DNA of 64,000 nucleotides. Source: Bifidobacterium aquikefiri (GTDB lineage: Bacteria > Actinomycetota > Actinomycetes > Actinomycetales > Bifidobacteriaceae). Positions within the stretch are counted from its first letter, which is position 1. Every line of letters begins with the position of its first letter. The stretch lies in NCBI RefSeq assembly GCF_002259795.1, contig NZ_MWXA01000005.1, forward strand, positions 186,001 to 250,000. Reading direction: 5' to 3'. This document shows positions 46,433 to 54,834 of the stretch, piece by piece. A program made the position numbers and the translations under genes. The notes beneath the pieces were generated by a model. The model made no database searches, was not told the origin of the DNA, and was given only the letters and a program-made list of their open reading frames with translations.

Positions 46433-47851
46433 TCACGCAAACTTGGTTTCAAGTTCATGCACGATCTCGGCATGTCTGCGTTCGGTAAGCGTTATCTTTA
46501 CCGCGAAAATAATCGCAGCGACGATTACGAACACCATCGGAATATAGAGCATGAAGACCTTGAAGTGCAATATGCCGGATGCGGTGATATCTGCCGCTGT
46601 GGCAGCTCCGGTCATTCCTGCTCCAAGGGCAGCTATGCCGACGATTCCATTCGAGAATGCTCCCCCAAGCTTGTCGAGCAAGGGACGAATGGTCAAGGTC
46701 ACCGACTCATTTCTGGTACCGTTGCGCAACTGCCCGTATTCAACGCAGTCAGAGATCGTCATCAATGTTGCCAGAAAGACCAAAGGCTGAGCAACATACA
46801 GCAGGCCAGTCGAAACCAACGTCAGTCCAACGTTATTCCCAGAGAAGTTGTAGAGGATATAGCCGATGACCATCACACCGATCGAACTTACATAAACCCA
46901 TTTGCGTGTGATCAGATTCTGCAAGGTTGGAAACATCAGCACTGCAACGATACCCAACACTGCCTCGACCACACCTACCATCGAATACTCGTCAGGTTTA
47001 TCCATCACATAGCGGAAGTAATACACAATCATCGAATTGGTAATGGCAAAACCAAGAGCAAAAAGGAAATACGAGCTCGCAAGCCACATCAACTGATCAT
47101 TGCGTCCAAGAATCTGGAAGATATCCTTAAACGAAGTCTTCTTGACATTCTTGCGAATCGCACTCTTGCCTTCTTGCGTGCCCCAACATGTTAATAGTGC
47201 ACCGATCAATGAAAGCGCTGAAATGAAGATAGCAAATCCGAGCCATCCTGCACGTGTCTGTGTGTCATCAGTGCTGCCGGTCAGCCAGCGTGAAATCCAA
47301 ATATTGATCGGTACCAGAACGATTGCTGTACCTGTCGAACCTAGTGTGGAACCGAAACGAGCAACAGTTCCAATCTTCGTTCTATCCGAAGAGTTCAAAC
47401 TGAGAGATGGCAGCAGACCCCAAAAAGCAACATCCAGAGCAGAATATGAAAAATCAGCGATAATAAACACAATCGCAAACAGAACCAGATACAGATTTGG
47501 ATTCGACTCCGTCAAACCGAAGAAATTCGAGAAGATCATGATCAGGGTAATCGAACTGACGATTGCTCCGCCAAAAATCCATGGCTTGAACTTTCCCCAT
47601 TTGGTCTTCGTATTGTCGATCATCGCACCTATCAATGGATCGAAGAAAATTTCAATCACCCGGATGATCACAATCATCGTCGTGATGAATCCGACCATCC
47701 AACCGTTGATTTGCTTGCCATCTGAACCTTCCAGCAATTGACTGGTAATGAAGGTAATGAAATAGGTTGTCAGTGCTGCATAGAACGCATCATGTCCGAA
47801 AGCGCCAAATGCATACGTTACCGATTGCTTCACTTTATTCATGTTCGCCAC
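46433..47851 (-). CDS. GPH-family sugar:cation symporter
   Basis: Glycoside-pentoside-hexuronide:cation symporter (MFS-related), 472 residues, about twelve membrane segments. Family features: YAFGAFGHDAFYAALTTYF at the N-terminus, the FDPLIGAMIDNTKTKWGKFKPW loop (partly), and a late SDCVEYGQLRNGTRNESV. It imports an unknown glycoside, pentoside or hexuronide. Start is a GTG at 47851 or an ATG at 47842; neither has a strong ribosome binding site. No glycosidase is adjacent, unusual for this family in bifidobacteria. Confidence 0.9.
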   Translation of the reverse strand: MANMNKVKQSVTYAFGAFGHDAFYAALTTYFITFITSQLLEGSDGKQINGWMVGFITTMIVIIRVIEIFFDPLIGAMIDNTKTKWGKFKPWIFGGAIVSSITLIMIFSNFFGLTESNPNLYLVLFAIVFIIADFSYSALDVAFWGLLPSLSLNSSDRTKIGTVARFGSTLGSTGTAIVLVPINIWISRWLTGSTDDTQTRAGWLGFAIFISALSLIGALLTCWGTQEGKSAIRKNVKKTSFKDIFQILGRNDQLMWLASSYFLFALGFAITNSMIVYYFRYVMDKPDEYSMVGVVEAVLGIVAVLMFPTLQNLITRKWVYVSSIGVMVIGYILYNFSGNNVGLTLVSTGLLYVAQPLVFLATLMTISDCVEYGQLRNGTRNESVTLTIRPLLDKLGGAFSNGIVGIAALGAGMTGAATAADITASGILHFKVFMLYIPMVFVIVAAIIFAVKITLTERRHAEIVHELETKFA

Positions 47852-48189
47852 TTGATCTAGGCCGAAGTAGCAGCATCATGCATCCCTGCATAACCGCTGT
47901 TCACTCCAACTCAGTGCTGCTCCTTTTCAACGTCTGCGACACAACTTCATGCCGCCATATCCTTTACTTCCTTGTAGATATGAAGAGAACCATCGTTATC
48001 GAATCACTCCGGTGTGCTTGCATACCGAACCTTAGTAATTTTCATCATGAAAATTACTAAGGTAATTCCGTAGTGTACCACGATAAGATTTGAGCTATTA
48101 TGGGCGATTTTGTTCGGAATATGATAAATATTTGGTCGCTTCTGACGAACGGTACTATTCTTCGCTGACTCGATACCATGGCTTGCCAA
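47852..48189. other. Upstream region of the GPH transporter
   Basis: About 340 bases without a gene. It contains the 33-bp palindrome at 48030-48062 and otherwise nothing I can assign. The promoter of the transporter-regulator operon should be here, reading on the minus strand. Confidence 0.4.
48030..48062. promoter_or_regulatory. Perfect 33-bp palindrome, candidate ROK operator
   Basis: Perfect 16-base arms CCTTAGTAATTTTCAT and ATGAAAATTACTAAGG flank a single C. It is AT-rich, unlike a terminator stem, and lies about 180 bases upstream of the GPH transporter start. The TTAGTAA...TTACTAA ends resemble binding sites of ROK/XylR-type repressors. Likely operator for the ROK regulator encoded in the same operon. 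Confidence 0.6.
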
Positions 48190-48468
48190 TCATGGAACGC
48201 CAGACTTACGCGACATGATGCGCCAAGTCGATCCGTGGCCTGCGAAAAAAGCCGATGCCGCCTGTAAAATCTCGTTCGTACCATGCAGCTCGGCATTCTC
48301 GCGCCGTAGTCTCTTCAACTCCGCGAACTCGCCAGGATTCGCGCTCTTCTCCCGGTCTGCCCGCTCATTCCACCGACGCAGTGTCTCCGCCGCGATGCCA
48401 AGATTCCTCGCTACCGTTTCCACCGCTTTCGTCTCAGACGTGTGATTCTCACGGCAATCAGCCAACAA
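48190..48468 (-). pseudogene. IS3-family transposase OrfA remnant
   Basis: The frame encodes ETVARNLGIAAETLRRWNER and AELKRLRRENAELHGTNEIL followed by QAASAFFA, the helix-turn-helix and leucine-zipper part of an IS3-type OrfA. The normal N-terminal part is missing and the end drifts into unrelated sequence (GHGSTWRIMSRKSGVP). No OrfB with a DDE domain follows. This is a dead fragment next to the AT-rich island that begins with the LacI gene. Confidence 0.8.
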
Positions 48469-48588
48469 AGCCGACGCCCGATACCTTCAACTCTAATGAA
48501 CATCTTCCAGACACAATCCCATCATTCCTTATCAAGGAAAAACAGGAGCAAAACCAGACCACATCAGTAGTTGCTAAAAAGTAGCGTT

Positions 48589-49602
48589 TCACGTCGAGGA
48601 ACGGACAACCAACCTTGGCGTGAGCAATATCTTCGCAACCGCATTGCTTGGCCTCGAATCGTGCGAGTGCAACAGATGCCACGTCTCGGAAGCAATTTCA
48701 GAGTATGGCTGATGAATTGTGGTCAAAGAAGGCCGAGCTACCTTGGCAAATGCAGTATCGTCAAACCCGCTTATAGCTATTTCTTCGGGAACATTCAAAC
48801 CTGCAGTCCTAATTGCATTCAATGCACCAAGTGCAATCATGTCGCTCGAACACGCCAATGCCCTCGGTATATCTCCTGAGCTAACAATCTTCTCTATTGC
48901 TGCTTGTCCCCATTCCATATTGTGTTCTCCAAGTTGTATCCATGATTGCTTTGTGATGATGCCTTCGGCCTGGCAATGTTTTTTAAATGCGGATAAACGA
49001 TCTGCCGCAGATGAGTCTGTTGCGTGGGTGCCGATGAAACCGGCTGTTTTGAAGCCTCTAGATCTAAAATGGGAAACTATGAGTTTCATCGCTAAATCAT
49101 CGTTGATTCCTACCCAATTAGAAATCGGGCTACTGACTCTTTGATCTACCTGAACGACCATGGCTTGCGCCGATGCTTGTGATATTGTTTCGGTACTTTT
49201 TTCGATATCGGCGGGTGATATCACTATTCCCGACACTTCATGGTTGAGTAAGGACACAACCTTGTCATGTTCAACGGTTGGATCTCCTTCGGAGGAACAC
49301 AATACTAAATTGAATCCGTCAACGCTAATGACCTTTTCAAAGTATTTTGCTAATGAAGAAAAGAATGGGTTCTCCAAAGTTGGCATCACCATCCCAACCG
49401 TATCTGTTCTGCGTGATCTTAATGCGCTTGCAAAAGGATTTCGTTTATATCCCAGTGCTTTTGCCGCAGAAAGAACACGTTCACGCTTTTCCTGGTTGAC
49501 GCGGCCTGTTTGTGTAAGGACTCTTGAAACAGTGGCAATTGATACATTCGAGGCCTTTGCGACATCAGAAATCAATACTCTGTGCTCTGCCTTTGCACGC
49601 AT
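48589..49602 (-). CDS. LacI family transcriptional regulator
   Basis: 337-residue repressor. The N-terminal helix-turn-helix is VLISDVAKASNVSIATVSRV with the hinge helix segment KRNPFASALRSRRTDTVGMV; the rest is a periplasmic-binding-protein-like effector domain (ISGFDDTAFAKVARPSLTTI near the end). GGAGG lies five bases before the ATG at 49602, which is preferred to the frame opening at 49617. It is divergent from the ABC/amidase operon and is its likely regulator; LacI-type sites usually have a central CG such as the one at 49767-49780. Confidence 0.93.
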   Translation of the reverse strand: MRAKAEHRVLISDVAKASNVSIATVSRVLTQTGRVNQEKRERVLSAAKALGYKRNPFASALRSRRTDTVGMVMPTLENPFFSSLAKYFEKVISVDGFNLVLCSSEGDPTVEHDKVVSLLNHEVSGIVISPADIEKSTETISQASAQAMVVQVDQRVSSPISNWVGINDDLAMKLIVSHFRSRGFKTAGFIGTHATDSSAADRLSAFKKHCQAEGIITKQSWIQLGEHNMEWGQAAIEKIVSSGDIPRALACSSDMIALGALNAIRTAGLNVPEEIAISGFDDTAFAKVARPSLTTIHQPYSEIASETWHLLHSHDSRPSNAVAKILLTPRLVVRSST

Positions 49603-49766
49603 TCTTCCTCCACACAATCTGTACCTAGGACATTGCGAGTCTATCGCGCCCTACATAATTGAATACGATTACATAATATCTGATGGTTAACATAAATATC
49701 CAATTAAAAAGTTGTTTACAATGTTGAAATTTTAATGAAAAAAATCGGAATACTATTTCAAGAATA

Positions 49767-49780
49767 AGAAAACGTTTACA
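49767..49780. promoter_or_regulatory. LacI-type operator half-site pair before the binding-protein gene
   Basis: AGAAAACGTTTACA has a central CG and one good half (CGTTTACA) of the LacI-family consensus TGTAAACGTTTACA; five of seven bases match in the other half. It overlaps the region just before the ribosome binding site AAAGGAAAG of the lipoprotein gene at 49792. A second half-like TTGTTTACA lies at 49712-49720. Confidence 0.5.
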
Positions 49781-49791
49781 AAAGGAAAGAT

Positions 49792-50817
49792 ATGAAAGCA
49801 TTAAAAGCTATATCCACATCCGCTTTGGTCACTGCTTTAATTGTTGCGCTAGCAGGGTGTGGCGCAAATCAATCTGCTTCTGAACCTTCAACATCTGATG
49901 GATTGGTCACTGTCAAGATGGTGCAGGAATGGCCAACGGGAGATGCCCAGTGGATCCCTTGGGTAGTCGCGAAAGAAAAGGGGTATTACAAGGCAGCAGG
50001 CATTAATCTCGATATTCAGGTGCCTCCAAATACTTCAGCTACCATGCAATATTTGGGTACCGGAAGATCAGATATTGCTTTCGCTGGATCCATTGATGTC
50101 GTCTCGGCGGTCGCTGAAGATGCTCCCGTGATTAGTATTGCAAAATACGGAAGCATGAATAATGCTGGAATTATTGCACTCAAGGGTAAACCGACAAATC
50201 CAAAAGAGCTTAAGGGCAAGACCATTGGTACCTATGGGGATGCTTGGAGTAAAGCACAGTTGGAAATAATGCTCAAAAATGTTGGTTTAACAATAGACGA
50301 TGTCCATCTTGTCACAGCAACTGATGATGATGTCCCTCTCCTTATGCAGAAAAAGGTTGATGCAATTACAGGCACACAAATGGCTGAGGGAAGCGAGTTG
50401 AAATCCTTAGGTGTGACGAATTATGAAATGAGCTATGGGAAAGATTTTGGTGTTCCTAATGCTCCCGTTCTGAATTTAGCAGCGAACAAAACATGGCTGG
50501 AAAAGAATAAAACTCTTGCAAAGGCATTTATCAAGGCCACGGTAAAGGGAATCAATTATGCTCGATCACATAAAACTGAAGCTGTATCAATATTCCTGAA
50601 AGCATATCCTAAAGCCGAAACAGAGCAGTTCGCCACTCAACAGTGGGAGGATACTTCCGCACTCTTCGGAGCCGAAAATGTGACGGTGAAAAGTTCAGAT
50701 TTAGCTCAGAAGAAATCTGTATGGAAAAGCCTTGTTTCTGCTGCAGCCAAATACAAAATCGTAGATCAAACACAACAGGCTTCTACATATTTCACCAATG
50801 AATTGACAGAGGAATAA
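49792..50817 (+). CDS. ABC substrate-binding lipoprotein, NMT1/SsuA-type
   Basis: Solute-binding protein of the NMT1/ThiY/SsuA/TauA superfamily, 341 residues, anchored by a lipobox cysteine at residue 23 (VALAGC). After the signal peptide it shows EWPTGDAQWIPWVVAKEKGY, MQYLGTGRSDIAFAGSIDVV, LKGKTIGTYGDAWSKAQLEI and DAITGTQMAEGSE, the usual pattern of this fold. Members bind sulfonates, nitrate, taurine or formylaminopyrimidines; the ligand here is unknown. First gene of an operon of six on the plus strand, divergent from lacI. The gene is visibly AT-rich compared with the flanks. Confidence 0.88.
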   Translation: MKALKAISTSALVTALIVALAGCGANQSASEPSTSDGLVTVKMVQEWPTGDAQWIPWVVAKEKGYYKAAGINLDIQVPPNTSATMQYLGTGRSDIAFAGSIDVVSAVAEDAPVISIAKYGSMNNAGIIALKGKPTNPKELKGKTIGTYGDAWSKAQLEIMLKNVGLTIDDVHLVTATDDDVPLLMQKKVDAITGTQMAEGSELKSLGVTNYEMSYGKDFGVPNAPVLNLAANKTWLEKNKTLAKAFIKATVKGINYARSHKTEAVSIFLKAYPKAETEQFATQQWEDTSALFGAENVTVKSSDLAQKKSVWKSLVSAAAKYKIVDQTQQASTYFTNELTEE

Positions 50818-50818
50818 A

Positions 50819-51565
50819 ATGAAAATTCTTTTAGCCGGTGAATCTTGGACTACGGTTTCAACTCATATCAAAGGTTTCGATACCTTTACTACATCAGTCT
50901 ATGAGGAAGGTTGCACAGAATTTCTCAATGCCATACATCGCGAAGGCATTGAGTATGACTTCATTCCCAATCATTTAGCTGCAACGAAGTTCCCCAATAC
51001 TCTCGAAGAGATGAATAAATATGATGTGATTGTACTGAGTGATATCGGAGCGAATACACTGCTGCTACCCCCCAGTGTTTTTAACAGTCAACAGAAACAT
51101 CCCAATCGATTGAATGCCATCGCCGAATGGGTAAAACAGGGTGGAAGCTTTTTAATGGTTGGTGGCTATCTTAGCTTCCAGGGCATCGAAGCCAAGGCTC
51201 AATACCATCGCACAGCCATTGAGAATATTCTCCCTGTCGAACTTCTTGAAGGCGATGACAGAGTGGAAGCCCCACAAGGGATGATTCCTCACGTTGAGGA
51301 CCCATCATTTTTTTCGAAGATCGACGCGCAGTGGCCAAGCATTCTTGGTTATCAGGTACTTGTTGCAAAGAAAAATACGAAAACGATCCTCACGATTGGC
51401 GAGCAAAAGCATCCTTTATTGGTGGTTGGTGAAATCGGTAAAGGACGCAGCGCAGCGTTTGCAACAGATATGGGACCACATTGGCTTTCAAAAGAATTCA
51501 TGGATTGGCAAGGCTATTCAAAGCTTTGGCTCGGGATTTTATCATGGCTAGTAAGGAGAAAATAG
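50819..51565 (+). CDS. GATase1-like protein (PF07090 type)
   Basis: 248-residue protein with the class I glutamine amidotransferase-like fold of the putative cytoplasmic GATase1_like family. It reads MKILLAGESWTTVSTHIKGF, YDVIVLSDIGANTLLLPPSV, WVKQGGSFLMVGGYLSFQGI and KGRSAAFATDMGPHWLS. The catalytic cysteine of true glutamine amidotransferases is not at the usual nucleophile elbow, where GGYLSF is found, so glutaminase activity is doubtful. It begins one base after the binding-protein stop, so it belongs to the operon. Its role in the pathway is unknown. Confidence 0.75.
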   Translation: MKILLAGESWTTVSTHIKGFDTFTTSVYEEGCTEFLNAIHREGIEYDFIPNHLAATKFPNTLEEMNKYDVIVLSDIGANTLLLPPSVFNSQQKHPNRLNAIAEWVKQGGSFLMVGGYLSFQGIEAKAQYHRTAIENILPVELLEGDDRVEAPQGMIPHVEDPSFFSKIDAQWPSILGYQVLVAKKNTKTILTIGEQKHPLLVVGEIGKGRSAAFATDMGPHWLSKEFMDWQGYSKLWLGILSWLVRRK

Positions 51566-51566
51566 A

Positions 51567-52253
51567 ATGAGCGATCACGATAAGGTCAATATTGCATTAA
51601 GCAATAAACCCCCGCAAGGGCTGGTGACAGCTCAAAGAATGGCAATAGAGTCTGCAGAGAAAATCGTTCATGAAACTATGCCTGGCGAAACCGAGAAAGG
51701 TGTGCTTTCCCGCCTGGAAAACTGCGCAAGGGCAAAGGGGGCAGTAGGTTTCTGGACTCCCACAGTAGTGGGTTTTGGCCCAGGCTCATTGAGCTGTTTT
51801 CCAACAGACAAACCATCAGACAGACCGCTTTGGAATATCGATATTGGGCATGTTGATGTGCATCCTGTGACGGAAGAGGGATGGTGGGGAGATTGTACTA
51901 GAACGATCGTTGTGGGAAATCATCCCAGACACCACGAAATTTTGAGTACATTGTCTCGAATACACCATGAGGTTCTATCGTCTTTGGAGCCAGAGATGCG
52001 TGCCTGTGATGCTTTTCAACTCTTTGAAAGGAAGTTGAAAACGACGCCATATCGCCTTTTGGATCGTCTTGAAAATATTGGCCATTCGTTATCGCAAGGG
52101 GGATCATATGAGGATGGATATCTCAATAGATGGAATAAATCTGTCTTAAAGGGTGCCTGGGCTTTCGAACCATTCATCGGTACAGATCTATACGGTGCGA
52201 AAATTGAAGATGTTATGTGGTTTGGTCCTTCTTCGTGTGTTTGGGTGAAATGA
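51567..52253 (+). CDS. Short M24 (pita-bread) metallopeptidase-like protein
   Basis: 228 residues with only the catalytic pita-bread domain and no N-terminal prolidase/creatinase domain. All five metal ligands of the M24 family are in place: Asp92 (NIDIGHVD), Asp109 (WWGDCTRT), His173 (ENIGHSLSQ), Glu201 (WAFEPFIG) and Glu214 (AKIEDVMW). The protein is therefore probably a di-metal hydrolase, acting on a small amide or imide bond rather than a peptide given its neighbours. It starts one base after the previous stop and ends one base before the ATPase gene. Confidence 0.8.
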   Translation: MSDHDKVNIALSNKPPQGLVTAQRMAIESAEKIVHETMPGETEKGVLSRLENCARAKGAVGFWTPTVVGFGPGSLSCFPTDKPSDRPLWNIDIGHVDVHPVTEEGWWGDCTRTIVVGNHPRHHEILSTLSRIHHEVLSSLEPEMRACDAFQLFERKLKTTPYRLLDRLENIGHSLSQGGSYEDGYLNRWNKSVLKGAWAFEPFIGTDLYGAKIEDVMWFGPSSCVWVK

Positions 52254-52254
52254 C

Positions 52255-53010
52255 ATGACAGAAAAATTACTCATTGACAATGTGTCAAAAACCTTCAATG
52301 GCAAGATTTCTCTTGATACGACTTCTTTATCCGTTTCTGATGGTGAACTTATAACAATAGTAGGACCATCAGGATGCGGCAAAAGCACGCTGTTTAACAT
52401 CATTTCTGGAGTTCTGCAGCCAACGGAGGGCAATGTAATTATCAACGATAAAGACGTAACCAACGTCCCAGGAAACGTTGGCTATATGATGCAGAAAGAT
52501 CTTTTGCTGCCTTGGAAATCGACTCTTGAAAATATCTTGACGGGTGTATCTTTAACCAGAAAACCAACGAAAGAAGACTTGGAACTAGCCATCAGCATGG
52601 CACAAGAGTATGGCTTAGGCGATTATCTAGACAATTTTCCGCATTCGATGAGTGGTGGAATGAGACAACGGGCAGCATTTCTGAGAACACTCATGTTTGA
52701 TAGAGACGTGCTTCTGCTGGATGAACCTTTCGGTGCCCTTGACAGCCAGACGCGATTGTCAATGCAGGAATGGCTGTTGAAAGTCTGGGCAGAACAGCGC
52801 AGGACTGTGCTTTTTGTCACTCATGATGTTGAAGAAGCTGTTTTTCTGGCTGACAGAGTTGTGGTGATGACTCCAAGACCCGGGCGCATAGAAAAGATCA
52901 TTGATATCGATCTACCAAGACCAAGGACTAGGACCATTTTGACAGATCAAAAGTTCGTCGAATATAAACGAATGATTCTGAATTTGATTTATGGTGGTGG
53001 AAAGGAATGA
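52255..53010 (+). CDS. ABC transporter ATP-binding protein, SsuB/TauB type
   Basis: 251-residue ATPase. Walker A is IVGPSGCGKSTLFNIISG, Q-loop YMMQKDLLLPWKSTLENI, signature MSGGMRQRAAFLRTL, Walker B RDVLLLDEPFGALDSQT, switch histidine FVTHDVEEAVFLADRVVVM. The short LLPWKS after the Q is typical of the nitrate/sulfonate/taurine subfamily and matches the NMT1-type binding protein and the permease downstream. Confidence 0.93.
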   Translation: MTEKLLIDNVSKTFNGKISLDTTSLSVSDGELITIVGPSGCGKSTLFNIISGVLQPTEGNVIINDKDVTNVPGNVGYMMQKDLLLPWKSTLENILTGVSLTRKPTKEDLELAISMAQEYGLGDYLDNFPHSMSGGMRQRAAFLRTLMFDRDVLLLDEPFGALDSQTRLSMQEWLLKVWAEQRRTVLFVTHDVEEAVFLADRVVVMTPRPGRIEKIIDIDLPRPRTRTILTDQKFVEYKRMILNLIYGGGKE

Positions 53011-53014
53011 GATT

Positions 53015-53872
53015 ATGAGCAACGAAAAACCTAAAACAATCAGTTCAATTTCTGATTCAAACTCATCAAGTATTTTTTATCCCATTATTTCTATCATTGG
53101 TCTGATTTTCTTATGGTGGGCGGTGGTTGAGGCATTTGACATTCCTGAATATGTCTTGCCTGGGCCTTTTGCAACGTTTCATGAAATAATCTTAGACTGG
53201 CCTGAACTCTGGCATGGTTTCACAAGTACCGGGCAAGAGTTTGTGTATGGTTTCATTATCGGTTCGCTTGTTGGATTTGTTCTTGCAGTGATTATGGCCA
53301 ATTCTAAACTCTTGAACAAGATATTGTATCCAATCATGATAGTAAGCCAGGCAATTCCGGTAATAGCCATTGGAGCTGCACTCGTCATTTGGCTTGGATT
53401 TGGTCTAGCTCCGAAGCTAGTCATTATCGCTCTTATTGTTTTCTTCCCTGTACTGATTAATGTACTGGACGGATTGCAGTCGGTTGATGTGGACATGCTG
53501 AATTTGTCAAAGGCAATGGGCGCTAACCGGTGGAGAATATTCTTGACTGTTCAATTGCCCGCCACATATGTGCCTCTTTTTTCGGCACTGAAAATGTCTG
53601 CTACTTTCAGTGTGACTGGGGCGGTTCTTGCTGAACAGACTGCTTCAAGTCAAGCTGGACTTGGCCAGTATATGATGGCCCAGGCCTCAAGGTTAAATAC
53701 AAAGGGCACTTTTGCGGCAATTATATTATTTGCCATCATGGGTCTTCTCGCATTCTCCCTGGTGTCGGTATGGGAGAGGCTGGCCACCCCTTGGAAGCAG
53801 CATTCAAAGGTACCGTTCTATCGACAGGCAAGGATTGCTCACAGAGACATACCGTCATCGCAGGTCAAATGA
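53015..53872 (+). CDS. ABC transporter permease, SsuC/TauC type
   Basis: 285 residues, six predicted membrane segments. The EAA-like coupling loop NLSKAMGANRWRIFLTVQLP and the preceding SQAIPVIAIGAALVIWLGFG are typical of the SsuC/TauC/ThiX group. The ATG at 53015 has AAAGGA upstream; the frame opens eight codons earlier inside the ATPase gene. With the two genes before it the transporter is complete: lipoprotein, ATPase and one permease working as a homodimer. Confidence 0.92.
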   Translation: MSNEKPKTISSISDSNSSSIFYPIISIIGLIFLWWAVVEAFDIPEYVLPGPFATFHEIILDWPELWHGFTSTGQEFVYGFIIGSLVGFVLAVIMANSKLLNKILYPIMIVSQAIPVIAIGAALVIWLGFGLAPKLVIIALIVFFPVLINVLDGLQSVDVDMLNLSKAMGANRWRIFLTVQLPATYVPLFSALKMSATFSVTGAVLAEQTASSQAGLGQYMMAQASRLNTKGTFAAIILFAIMGLLAFSLVSVWERLATPWKQHSKVPFYRQARIAHRDIPSSQVK

Positions 53873-53973
53873 TCTTTATGATTTCGTGATCAGTATACAC
53901 AAGTGGTGTAACGCCAAAGCATATATTTGTGAGTCTCGGATTTCACTGTGTTACAGGATGTGAAAGGAACATT

Positions 53974-54813
53974 ATGGTAAAGGTTGCATCGATACAGTTT
54001 GAGCCCAGATTAGGCAATGTTCAATGGAATGGAGAAACCACGGTTTCCAAAATTCATGAATCAGCCGATTCAGGAGCTAAAATTATCGTGATGCCAGAAC
54101 TGGCCGCTTGTGGTTATATGTTTAGAGACAAAGAGGAACTCAAAGCATCGTCTGATGATTTGTCTGGTACGCAGAGAGAATCCACTGTTATGGCTTGGAG
54201 ATCCGTTGCCATGAAGCGACAGGTTCTAGTCATTGGCGGATTCGCACATCGTGTGCATGAGGAAATTTTCAATGCGTCTATTGCAATCTTGCCGGACGGA
54301 AAATTTTATATCTATCATAAACTTCATCTCTGGGGTGCTGAGAAAGAAATTTTCTCTCCGGGTGAGAATTTATTGATGCCGTTTGAAACCCCGTATGGGA
54401 AATTGGCAATGTTGATCTGTTACGATATTTGGTTTCCTGAAACGGTCCGCGCCCTTGCTCTGAATGGCGCCGAGGTTCTTTGTGTCCCAACCAATTGGGT
54501 TCCAATGCGTCATATGACGGCATCCGAACTAGGACTTGCACCAATGCTCATGCAAACGAACAGTCTTGTCAATGGCATCTACTCCATAGCGGCTGATCGG
54601 ATTGGAACCGAGAGAGGGCAAGATTTCATTGGACAAAGTGTAATTGTGGGAAATGATGGATTGATACTTTCGGGGCCGGCCAGTCCAAACGAGTCTTCGA
54701 TAATGTATGCCAGCATTAACCCTGAAAACATAGAGAAGGAAAGAAATTGGAGTAAATGGAACAACCCAATTAATGATCGAAGACGAGACATTCTTAAACT
54801 CTCAATTGATTGA
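53974..54813 (+). CDS. Carbon-nitrogen hydrolase (nitrilase superfamily)
   Basis: 279-residue amidase of the nitrilase superfamily. The catalytic triad is visible: Glu42 in VMPELAACGY, Lys116 in YIYHKLHLWG and Cys149 in MLICYDIWFPE. AAAGGA precedes the ATG at 53974; about 100 bases separate it from the permease with no terminator, so it may still belong to the operon. Members cleave carbamoyl, amide or nitrile groups (for example N-carbamoylputrescine or omega-amides). It is convergent with the M20 gene, 21 bases away. Confidence 0.9.
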   Translation: MVKVASIQFEPRLGNVQWNGETTVSKIHESADSGAKIIVMPELAACGYMFRDKEELKASSDDLSGTQRESTVMAWRSVAMKRQVLVIGGFAHRVHEEIFNASIAILPDGKFYIYHKLHLWGAEKEIFSPGENLLMPFETPYGKLAMLICYDIWFPETVRALALNGAEVLCVPTNWVPMRHMTASELGLAPMLMQTNSLVNGIYSIAADRIGTERGQDFIGQSVIVGNDGLILSGPASPNESSIMYASINPENIEKERNWSKWNNPINDRRRDILKLSID

Positions 54814-54834
54814 GTAACTTGATCTTGGTGCGTT

